Shown here piece after piece: positions 1 through 7,236 of a DNA stretch of 7,236 bases. Made by a program: the position numbers and the translations under genes. The notes below the pieces were generated by a model that was given only the letters and a program-made list of their open reading frames with translations, ran no database searches and was not told the origin of the DNA. This DNA is from Deltaproteobacteria bacterium (GTDB taxonomy: Bacteria > Desulfobacterota > B13-G15). Location of the stretch: contig QMLA01000050.1 of the NCBI GenBank assembly GCA_003646585.1, positions 1 to 7,236 on the forward strand. The letters are read 5' to 3'. Position 1 is the first letter of the stretch; each line of letters begins with the position of its first letter.

Positions 1-27
1 CCTTAAATCGTGATATACTTTACCCAC

Positions 28-116
28 GGCTGCCCTCCCATCCCCTGAGGGGTTTGATTTGTCGATCCCAGGGTATCCCAACCCTGCGGCACACCTCAAG
101 GATGAGGTGGGCAGCC
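28..116. repeat. Cluster of inverted repeats, possible structured leader or terminator region
   Basis: GGCTGCCC at 28-35 is the reverse complement of GGGCAGCC at 109-116. Between them lie three short potential hairpins: CCCC/GGGG (42-45 with 49-52), CAGGGT/ACCCTG (69-74 with 81-86) and CACCTCA/TGAGGTG (92-98 with 103-109, loop AGGA). Base 109 is shared by the last hairpin and the outer stem, so both cannot be complete at once. The layout resembles a multibranched RNA, but I match it to no known riboswitch, tRNA or SRP RNA. It could equally be the end signal of a gene left of the window, or chance in C-rich DNA. Confidence 0.3.
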
Positions 117-192
117 TCTGCTCTCCCCAACCCTCCTTCCCCAGGGTGGTACCTATGTCCATACCCATGCACCCATCGAGCCCGACACGCAG

Positions 193-222
193 TTGACTGC
201 TTCGGATCTCATATGGTAAAAG
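193..222 (+). promoter_or_regulatory. Possible sigma70-type promoter for the etf operon
   Basis: TTGACT at 193-198 matches five of six bases of the -35 consensus. TAAAAG at 217-222 matches four of six bases of the -10 consensus, with an 18-base spacer. Transcription would start near 229, giving a leader of roughly 35 bases before the etfB ATG at 266. The -10 match is weak. The alternative TATGGT at 212-217 would leave a spacer of only 13 bases. If this promoter is right, the repeat cluster further upstream would lie outside the etf transcript. Confidence 0.35.
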
Positions 223-252
223 GTCTTTGAGATATTCTTCACAAATTGAGAC

Positions 253-260
253 AGGAGGTG
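253..260 (+). promoter_or_regulatory. Ribosome binding site that fixes the etfB start
   Basis: AGGAGGTG is a full-length match to the anti-Shine-Dalgarno sequence. Seven bases separate AGGAGG from the ATG at 266. This favours the ATG over the in-frame TTG at 227, which would add 13 residues absent from the family and has no such site. An out-of-frame ATG at 261 lies too close to be used. Confidence 0.85.
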
Positions 261-265
261 ATGAA

Positions 266-1057
266 ATGGAGATTTTGGTGTGTCTCAAGCAGGTGCCAGA
301 TACTGAGGCGGACATAAGGCCCACCTCGGATATGGCGGCCATAGATTACGCAGGGGTGAAGTTCATCGTGAACGTCTACGATGAATATGCGGTGGAGGAA
401 GCCTTAAGGCTTAAGGAGAAGGTGGGCGGGAAAGTGACCATCGTTTGTCTTGGGCCTGACAGGGCAGTGGAGGCCATAAGAACGGCCTTGGCCATGGGGG
501 CCGATGAGGCCGTCCATCTGAACGACCCGGCGCTTCTGGAAGGCGACGCCTACACGACTGCCCTTGCCCTGGCCAAGGTCATTCAGGGTATGGCTTATGA
601 TGTAATCTTCTGCGGGAAGCAGGCCATTGACGATGATCTGGCCCAGGTGCCGAGCATTTTGGGGGAGATGCTGGGGATTCCCACGGTCACCAATGTTCAG
701 AAGTTCGAGCTGGTGGGGGATAAAAAGGCCAAAGTTCACAGGCAGGTGGAGGGGGGGCTGGACGTGATAGAGCTCCAGCTCCCCGCCATCTTTACTGCGA
801 CCAAGGGGTTGAACGAACCCCGCTATCCCTCCCTGCCTGGCATTATGAAGGCGAAAAAGAAGCCCCTTAAAGCCCTTTCGCTGTCCGATCTCGGCCTGAG
901 CGAGGATCAGGTGGGTTCCAAGGGGGCCCTGATGAAGGTGGTCAAGTATTCCCTGCCACCCATGAGGCAGGCCGGAAAGATCGTGGATGGGGAAACGCCC
1001 GAGGAGAAGGCAGCCAAGTTGGTCAAACTCCTGAGGGAAGAGGCGAAGGTAATTTAG
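266..1057 (+). CDS. etfB: Electron transfer flavoprotein, beta subunit
   Basis: This is the small subunit of the soluble cytoplasmic electron transfer flavoprotein, which pairs with EtfA to carry electrons between flavin dehydrogenases and a membrane quinone oxidoreductase. The product is 263 residues, the usual length. The start MEILVCLKQVPDTEA is typical of the family. Residues 118-134 (GKQAIDDDLAQVPSILG) form the nucleotide-binding loop, which binds AMP, or a second FAD in bifurcating ETFs. The stretch around 159-193 ends in GLNEPRYPSLPGIM (181-194), a hallmark followed by the basic run KAKKKP. The C-terminal part (about 200-263) is the arm that wraps around EtfA. etfA follows after 14 bases, with another AGGAGGTG site. 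The sequence alone does not tell me whether this ETF bifurcates. The neighbouring EMO-type gene suggests ordinary or reverse transfer between acyl-CoA dehydrogenases and menaquinone. No acyl-CoA dehydrogenase is encoded in this window. Confidence 0.96.
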   Translation: MEILVCLKQVPDTEADIRPTSDMAAIDYAGVKFIVNVYDEYAVEEALRLKEKVGGKVTIVCLGPDRAVEAIRTALAMGADEAVHLNDPALLEGDAYTTALALAKVIQGMAYDVIFCGKQAIDDDLAQVPSILGEMLGIPTVTNVQKFELVGDKKAKVHRQVEGGLDVIELQLPAIFTATKGLNEPRYPSLPGIMKAKKKPLKALSLSDLGLSEDQVGSKGALMKVVKYSLPPMRQAGKIVDGETPEEKAAKLVKLLREEAKVI

Positions 1058-1071
1058 GGAGGAGGTGCAAG

Positions 1072-2064
1072 ATGGCGGGAGTGTGGGTCTATGCCGAGGT
1101 CAAGGATGGGAAGGTAAAAAAGGTGACCTATGAGATGCTGGGGGCCGCCAAGGCCATGGCCCAAAAGAAGGAGGAACCTCTCTGTGCCGTGATGATAGGA
1201 AAGGACATCTCATCGCTGGCCCCTGAACTTGGTGCCTATGGGGCCGAGAGGGTTTTCGTGGTGGAGGGGGATGCCTTTGAGCGCTACACCACCGGGGCCT
1301 ACACCAAGGCGGTCTGCGAACTGGTAAAGCAACATCAACCTTCCATAATCCTCTTTGGGGCCACCATCAACGGCAAGGACCTCTCAGCACGAGTGGCTGG
1401 AAGGCTCGGGGTGGGGTTGGCCACCGATTGTACGGAGATCGGGCTCGATGATCAGGGCAACCTCAAGGTGAAGAGACCGATGTTTGCAGGCAAGGTCTAT
1501 GCCGAGGTGGTCTTTTCCGACCGCAAGCCCCAGATGGCCTCAGTGCGTCCCAATGCCCTTGGGGTGCCCGAAGCCGATCCTTCCCGCAAGGCGGAGGTGG
1601 AAAAGGTCGAGGTGAGCGTGAGTCCCGAGGAGATGGGGTATCAGGTGGTTGGTTTTGAGCAGGTCGGCGGCGGCAAGATCGACCTCACCGAGGCCGAGAT
1701 CATCGTATCGGGTGGGCGCGGTATGAAGGGGGCGGAGAACTTCAAGATGCTGGAGGAGCTGGCGGATCTGCTGGGAGGTGCGGTAGGAGCCTCAAGGGCC
1801 GCCGTGGATGCGGGCTGGAGGCCACAATCGGATCAGGTGGGCCAAAGCGGCAAGGTGGTGAGTCCCAACCTTTACATCGCCTGTGGCATCTCCGGGGCCA
1901 TCCAGCACTTGGCCGGGATGGGTACCTCCAAGATCATCGTCGCGATCAACAAGGACCCCGAGGCCCCCATCTTCAAGAAGGCGGACTATGGGGTCGTCGA
2001 TGACCTCTTTAAGGTGGTGCCGGCCCTCATCGAGGAGATAAAGAAGCTCAAGGCCCAAAGTTAG
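1072..2064 (+). CDS. etfA: Electron transfer flavoprotein, alpha subunit
   Basis: This is the large ETF subunit, which binds the redox-active FAD and docks with dehydrogenases and the quinone oxidoreductase. The product is 330 residues, normal for the family. The N-terminal domain (about 1-205) shares the fold of EtfB. The C-terminal FAD domain (about 208-325) opens with [13 protein letters not shown] (212-224) and contains [11 protein letters not shown] (239-249) and QVGQSGK (255-261), which line the FAD. The ETF-alpha signature is complete at 267-293: [13 protein letters not shown] is followed by G, then VAIN. The ATG has a perfect AGGAGGTG site at 1060-1067. It forms a pair with etfB, 14 bases upstream, and a GC-rich hairpin lies directly after its stop. 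No odd residues or breaks were seen. Confidence 0.97.
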   Translation: MAGVWVYAEVKDGKVKKVTYEMLGAAKAMAQKKEEPLCAVMIGKDISSLAPELGAYGAERVFVVEGDAFERYTTGAYTKAVCELVKQHQPSIILFGATINGKDLSARVAGRLGVGLATDCTEIGLDDQGNLKVKRPMFAGKVYAEVVFSDRKPQMASVRPNALGVPEADPSRKAEVEKVEVSVSPEEMGYQVVGFEQVGGGKIDLTEAEIIVSGGRGMKGAENFKMLEELADLLGGAVGASRAAVDAGWRPQSDQVGQSGKVVSPNLYIACGISGAIQHLAGMGTSKIIVAINKDPEAPIFKKADYGVVDDLFKVVPALIEEIKKLKAQS

Positions 2065-2071
2065 CACCTAC

Positions 2072-2096
2072 AAGGGCCCGGGTTCACCGGGCCCTT
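2072..2096 (+). terminator. GC-rich hairpin between etfA and the oxidoreductase gene
   Basis: AAGGGCCCGG (2072-2081) and CCGGGCCCTT (2087-2096) form a perfect 10-base-pair stem with a five-base loop GTTCA, starting 7 bases after the etfA stop. The following bases (CTCGATCAAAC) lack a T run, so a classical intrinsic terminator is doubtful. It could act as a partial terminator or as an mRNA end-protecting structure that sets more ETF than membrane oxidoreductase. The next gene has its own strong ribosome binding site at 2112-2117. Confidence 0.5.
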
Positions 2097-2111
2097 CTCG
2101 ATCAAACAAGA

Positions 2112-2117
2112 AGGAGG
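2112..2117 (+). promoter_or_regulatory. Ribosome binding site supporting a GTG start
   Basis: AGGAGG lies seven bases before the GTG at 2125. It supports GTG as the true start of the membrane FeS oxidoreductase, and no ATG gives a better-placed alternative near the N terminus. Confidence 0.75.
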
Positions 2118-2124
2118 GAGGAAG

Positions 2125-4140
2125 GTGGAGGTTGCAAGGGAGCTCTTCTGGAATGTAGGTCGGGCGGGAAATCTCGCATACCTGATCATGGGCATCGCCG
2201 TCCTCATTTTCATCTATGCCCTCTATGAGCGCATCATGATGTGGCGGAGAGGAGGACCCGAGAGGCGCTGTGATAGAGCGGGAGAAAGGCTATGGGGAGT
2301 GATAACCAATGTGATTGGCCAGCTCAGGGTCTTACGGGAGACATATCCGGGGCTCATGCACGGCCTCCTCTTTTGGGGATTTTTGGTCCTCATGGTGGGG
2401 GCGGCCCTTGATGCCCTTGACCATTACAGCGGCCTCCATTTTCTGAAAGGGAGGGTCTATCTGGGTTTCTCCTTCATCACGGATCTGGCCGGACTCATGG
2501 CCCTTGTGGGGGCAGTTCTGGCCTTGGTGAGGCGTTATGTGATCAGGCCCCGGGCCCTCGACAACAAACCCGAGGACGCCTTCGTGTTGCTGCTGATCAT
2601 AGGGGTCCTGGTCACAGGCTTTCTGGTGGAAGGAGCAAGGATCGCCGTGCAAGCTAAGGAGGCCCCTTGGGAAAGGTGGTCCTTTGTGGGGTGGACCGCA
2701 GCGGGGTGGTTTTTCGAACCGGGCGGAAGCCTTGGCTGGCATAAGGCCTTGTGGTGGATCCACCTCCTTTTGTCCTTCCTCTTTGTGGCCGTCATCGTCA
2801 ACACGAAACTTCTGCACATCATCAGTGCGATCCTCAGCACCTATTTCAGGAACCTCAAACCCCAGGCCCTAAAGCCCATAGAGAACCTCGAGGAAGCCGA
2901 AACCTTCGGGGTGAACAGGATCGAGGAATTCACCTGGGTGGATCTCATGCAACTTGACGCCTGCATCCGCTGTGGGAGGTGCCAAGAAAACTGTCCCGCC
3001 TTCCTCACCGACAAACCCTTGAACCCCAAGGACGTAATCCAGGACCTCAAGGCCGCCTTCCTTGAGACCTCCCGGCCCTTCCTGCAGAGGTTGAGGAGTT
3101 GGGGGAGCGAGGATCAGCAAGGAAATGGTGAGGGAAGGCCCATTATCGGGGAGAGGATCTCAGAGGATGCCATCTGGTCATGTACAACCTGTGCCGCGTG
3201 TATCGAGCAGTGTCCGGTCTTCGTGGAGCAATTCCCCAAACTCATGGAAATGAGGCGTTACCTGACCCTGATGGAGAGTCGCTTCCCCCAAGAGCTCCAG
3301 ACCGCCTTCAGGAACATGGAGAACAACTCCAACCCTTGGGGCATCGGGATGCACATGAGGGGCGACTGGGCCAAGGAGGCGGGAGTGAAGACGCTTTCAG
3401 AGGACAGCGATGTGGAGTTCCTGTTTTACGTGGGCTGTGCCGGCTCCTTTGATGACAGGAACAAGAAGGTCGCCCTGGCGGTCTCCCGGCTCCTTGAGGC
3501 AGCGGGGATAAAGTTCGGAATCCTGGGGGTGGAGGAGGGGTGCTGTGGTGATTCGGCCAGGCGTCTGGGAAACGAGTACCTCTATCAAATCATGGTCCAG
3601 CAGAACATCGAGACCATGAAAAAATACGGGGTCAAAAAGATAGTGACCATGTGTCCCCACTGCTACAATACCCTGAAGAACGAATACCCTCAGTTCGGAG
3701 GGGATTTCGAGGTCTACCATTACGTGGAGCTGCTTTCAGAACTCCTCGCCCAGGGGAGGCTCAAGCCTTCCAAGGCCCTTCAACTCGAGGTCACTTACCA
3801 TGACAGCTGCTATCTGGGAAGATACAATGGTCTTTATGAAGAGCCGAGGAGGATCATAAAGGCCCTCAAGCCCAAAGCCATGAAGGAGATGGAGCGATCA
3901 AGGTCCCGCAGCTTCTGCTGTGGTGCAGGCGGTGGCAGGTTCTGGATGGAAGAACACCTCGGCCGGAGGATCAATCACGAGAGGATGGCGGATGTGGAGA
4001 GGACTGGAGCAAGGATGGTGATCACCTCCTGTCCCTTCTGTCTGACCATGTTGAGCGATGCCATCAAGGAGAAGGAACTTGAGGAGCGTTTTGAGGCCAA
4101 GGATCTCGCCGAACTGCTGAAGGAGGCAGTGGGTGTATGA
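2125..4140 (+). CDS. Membrane FeS oxidoreductase, ETF:menaquinone oxidoreductase (EMO) type, HdrDE-like fusion
   Basis: The likely role is to take electrons from reduced ETF and pass them to menaquinone, or the reverse, at the inner face of the cytoplasmic membrane. The 671 residues read as a fusion. A NarI/HdrE-like membrane domain (about 1-240) has hydrophobic helices near 15-35, 78-98, 112-136, 152-172 and 209-233. Histidines 79, 100, 104, 206, 213 and 231 include probable haem b ligands. A ferredoxin-like part carries two CxxCxxC...C sets: C280, C283, C286, C290 and C353, C356, C359, C363. Two complete CCG domains of the heterodisulfide reductase HdrB/HdrD type follow: C438, C473-C474, C510, C513 and C562, C598-C599, C636, C639. 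Each CCG domain can hold an unusual FeS cluster. The order etfB–etfA–this gene is the known EMO context of syntrophic and related anaerobes. The start is GTG. Its last eight bases overlap queD. HdrD-like or lactate/glycolate oxidase relatives are the alternative, but the etf context argues against them. Confidence 0.88.
   Translation: MEVARELFWNVGRAGNLAYLIMGIAVLIFIYALYERIMMWRRGGPERRCDRAGERLWGVITNVIGQLRVLRETYPGLMHGLLFWGFLVLMVGAALDALDHYSGLHFLKGRVYLGFSFITDLAGLMALVGAVLALVRRYVIRPRALDNKPEDAFVLLLIIGVLVTGFLVEGARIAVQAKEAPWERWSFVGWTAAGWFFEPGGSLGWHKALWWIHLLLSFLFVAVIVNTKLLHIISAILSTYFRNLKPQALKPIENLEEAETFGVNRIEEFTWVDLMQLDACIRCGRCQENCPAFLTDKPLNPKDVIQDLKAAFLETSRPFLQRLRSWGSEDQQGNGEGRPIIGERISEDAIWSCTTCAACIEQCPVFVEQFPKLMEMRRYLTLMESRFPQELQTAFRNMENNSNPWGIGMHMRGDWAKEAGVKTLSEDSDVEFLFYVGCAGSFDDRNKKVALAVSRLLEAAGIKFGILGVEEGCCGDSARRLGNEYLYQIMVQQNIETMKKYGVKKIVTMCPHCYNTLKNEYPQFGGDFEVYHYVELLSELLAQGRLKPSKALQLEVTYHDSCYLGRYNGLYEEPRRIIKALKPKAMKEMERSRSRSFCCGAGGGRFWMEEHLGRRINHERMADVERTGARMVITSCPFCLTMLSDAIKEKELEERFEAKDLAELLKEAVGV
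4121..4126 (+). promoter_or_regulatory. Ribosome binding site inside the oxidoreductase gene that sets the queD start
   Basis: AGGAGG sits within the last codons of the upstream gene, six bases before the GTG at 4133. It justifies the GTG start and hence the eight-base overlap. The nearby ATG at 4137 is out of frame with the queD product. Confidence 0.8.
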
Positions 4141-4504
4141 ACTTCGGGTAAGGGCCTGGTTTTCGGCAGCTCATAATCTCCGGCAGTACCGTGGCAAGTG
4201 CGAGGCCCTTCACGGGCACAATTACCGGGTGGAGGTGGCTGTGCGCGGGAAGGAGCTGGGTGCCGGGGGTATGCTCATGGACTTCGGGGATCTCAAGGCC
4301 ATCCTCAGGGATATCCTAGGGAACTTCGATCACAGGTACCTCAATGAGGTGCCGCCCTTTGACGTCCAGGAGCCTTCCTGTGAGAACATAGCGCGATGGA
4401 TCTCAGAAGAGGTCCAGAAGCGCCTTCCACCCGGTCTCAAGGTCTTTGAGGTAACGGTGTGGGAGTCCGAGGATACGGCCTCAAGTTTCCTCGCTGAGCC
4501 ATGA
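4133..4504 (+). CDS. queD: 6-carboxy-5,6,7,8-tetrahydropterin synthase (QueD / PTPS family, COG0720), possible dual-function type
   Basis: QueD converts 7,8-dihydroneopterin triphosphate into 6-carboxytetrahydropterin, a step toward queuosine. The 123 residues match the family length. Zinc ligands are H14, H27 and H29. The catalytic cysteine is C23 in KCEALHGHNY (22-31), the D/H pair is D66-H67 in FDHRYLN, and the conserved glutamate is E111 in VWESEDT. LMDFGDLK (48-55) is also typical. The active-site motif is C-E-x-x-H-G-H: both the cysteine of QueD and the glutamate of the folate-making PTPS-III type are present. In the published grouping of this family, as I recall it, that marks dual-function members that can also form 6-hydroxymethyl-7,8-dihydropterin and so bypass FolB. 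Start GTG, with an SD inside the preceding gene. The next gene, folE2, begins within its stop codon (ATGA) and makes its substrate, or the precursor of it. Family assignment is secure; the dual role is inference. Confidence 0.92.
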   Translation: MYELRVRAWFSAAHNLRQYRGKCEALHGHNYRVEVAVRGKELGAGGMLMDFGDLKAILRDILGNFDHRYLNEVPPFDVQEPSCENIARWISEEVQKRLPPGLKVFEVTVWESEDTASSFLAEP

Positions 4505-5263
4505 AGGACGTCCAGAACGAAAGGGATCACCGCAACCAGGAGATCCAGAAAGTGGGGGTAAGGGGGGTGAGGTATCCCATCACGGTCCTGGACAAGGAGC
4601 AGGGGTATCAGCACACGGTGGCCACCGTCAACATGTACGTGGACCTCCCCCACCATTTCAAAGGCACCCATATGAGCCGCTTTGTGGAAATTCTCAACAA
4701 ATACCGGGGTCAGATAGGGCTCAAGGAGCTGCGATCGATCCTGCAGGAGATGAAGCGGAGGCTCAGGGCCAAAAGCGCCTATGTGGAAATCGAGTTCCCC
4801 TATTTTATCGAGAAAGTGGCCCCTGTGACTGGCTCGCGGGGTTTCATGGAATATCTCTGCCGTTTCTATGCCTCGAGCAACCATTCGAAGATCGACCTCT
4901 GCGTCGAGGTGAATGTGCCTATCAGCACCGTCTGTCCCTGTTCCAAGGCGATAAGTGAGCATGGCGCCCACAACCAGAGGGGAGTCGTGAAGCTGAGGGT
5001 GAGGTTCAAAAAATTCATCTGGATCGAGGACCTGATAAGGCTTGTGGAGGAGTCGGTGAGTGCCGATCTTTACACCATCCTCAAAAGACCCGATGAGAAG
5101 TACGTGACCGAGAGGGCTTATGAGAATCCCATGTTCGTCGAGGATGTGGTGAGGGAGGTGGCCTTAAAGCTCAAGGCCGATCCCAATATAACCTGGTTTT
5201 CGGTGGAGGCGGAAAATTACGAATCCATCCACAACCACAACGCCTACGCCTACATAGAATGGA

Positions 5264-5289
<26 letters not shown>
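4501..5289 (+). CDS. folE2: GTP cyclohydrolase I type IB (FolE2)
   Basis: FolE2 opens and rearranges GTP to 7,8-dihydroneopterin triphosphate, the first committed step to folate and to queuosine. It replaces FolE and, unlike FolE, does not depend strictly on zinc. The 262 residues fit the family. The start MKDVQNERDHR is the characteristic N terminus, which supports this ATG although no strong ribosome binding site precedes it; the ATGA overlap with queD suggests translational coupling. Core motifs are QHTVATVNMYVDLPHHFKG (37-55), the metal and catalytic cysteine region STVCPCSKAISEHGAHNQRG (142-161), RPDEKYVTERAYENPMFVED (196-215) and SIHNHNAYAYIEW (242-254). C147, H154, H157, E204, H244 and H246 are candidate metal or catalytic residues. 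A short tail (TNQAPEAP) follows the usual end of the family. It lies in the 26-base overlap with the convergent ParB-like gene. Confidence 0.96.

Positions 5290-7236
<1,947 letters not shown>

Larger units (their letters stand above)
1..265. other. Upstream region without a supported gene
   Basis: No coding region here shows a recognisable protein. The stretch is rich in C on the plus strand and contains several short inverted and direct repeats between about 28 and 147, then a more AT-balanced part with a possible promoter and the etfB ribosome binding site. One minus-strand frame stays open across most of it and off the left edge, and one plus-strand frame is open from 14 to 193. Neither product resembles a family I know and neither has a convincing ribosome binding site, so I do not call a gene. 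The transcription signals of the etf operon are expected here. Confidence 0.6.

Noticed and set aside
28..116. tRNA, SRP RNA or a known riboswitch
   Set aside because: A multibranched layout is possible, but no anticodon arm, SRP tetraloop region or known riboswitch core sequence could be seen.
14..193. Plus-strand proline- and serine-rich open frame
   Set aside because: It is open by composition only, with no start or family resemblance, and it ends before the promoter candidate.
1..260. Minus-strand frame open across the upstream region and off the left edge
   Set aside because: In-frame ATGs at 168 and 162 lack a clear ribosome binding site, the product resembles no family I know, and two other frames in this C-rich stretch are also largely open. 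A divergent gene cannot be excluded without sequence to the left.
227..265. Extended etfB start at TTG 227
   Set aside because: It adds 13 residues not typical of the family and has no good ribosome binding site. The ATG at 266 has a perfect one.
2332..2817. Long open frame on the minus strand inside the membrane oxidoreductase gene
   Set aside because: It is a shadow of a well supported gene on the other strand, rich in P, H, Q and G, without a known domain.

Overview
The window is a compact, GC-rich bacterial segment of accurate, undamaged genes. It looks like an anaerobe with a menaquinone-linked fatty-acid or acyl-CoA metabolism. The best match I can recall is a Desulfobacterota-like or syntrophic lineage, because the order etfB–etfA–membrane FeS oxidoreductase is the one known from syntrophic fatty-acid oxidisers and their relatives. 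This taxonomic guess rests on gene content only. Many AGG arginine codons, GTG and TTG starts, strong AGGAGGTG ribosome binding sites and several gene overlaps fit a tightly packed genome.

Bases 1-265 hold no gene I can support. They contain a cluster of short inverted and direct repeats (about 28-147), a weak promoter candidate (193-222) and the etfB ribosome binding site. On the plus strand follow five genes in one apparent transcription unit: etfB (266-1057), etfA (1072-2064), a 671-residue membrane FeS oxidoreductase of the ETF:menaquinone oxidoreductase (EMO) type (2125-4140), queD-like 6-carboxytetrahydropterin synthase (4133-4504) and folE2, type IB GTP cyclohydrolase (4501-5289). A GC-rich hairpin separates etfA from the oxidoreductase gene. 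The last three genes are joined by overlaps of 8 and 4 bases.

On the minus strand a ParB-like gene (5264-6217) meets folE2 tail to tail with a 26-base overlap. It is itself joined to the upstream enolase gene (6214-7236, truncated by the window edge) by a TTGA stop/start overlap.

The ETF dimer would collect electrons from acyl-CoA dehydrogenases, or related flavoenzymes encoded elsewhere, and the EMO-type protein would pass them through FeS clusters and probably haem b to the menaquinone pool. FolE2 and the QueD-like enzyme catalyse consecutive steps from GTP to a pterin. The QueD-like active site carries the motif C-E-x-x-H-G-H, which suggests a dual role in queuosine and folate synthesis. 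Enolase is the central glycolytic or gluconeogenic enzyme; why a ParB-like protein is coupled to it is not known.

No mobile element, CRISPR array, tRNA, rRNA or defence system was seen. The most unusual points are the dual-type pterin synthase motif, the eno–ParB-like coupling with a decayed CTP-binding box, and the fusion of the electron-transfer and pterin genes into one overlapping unit.
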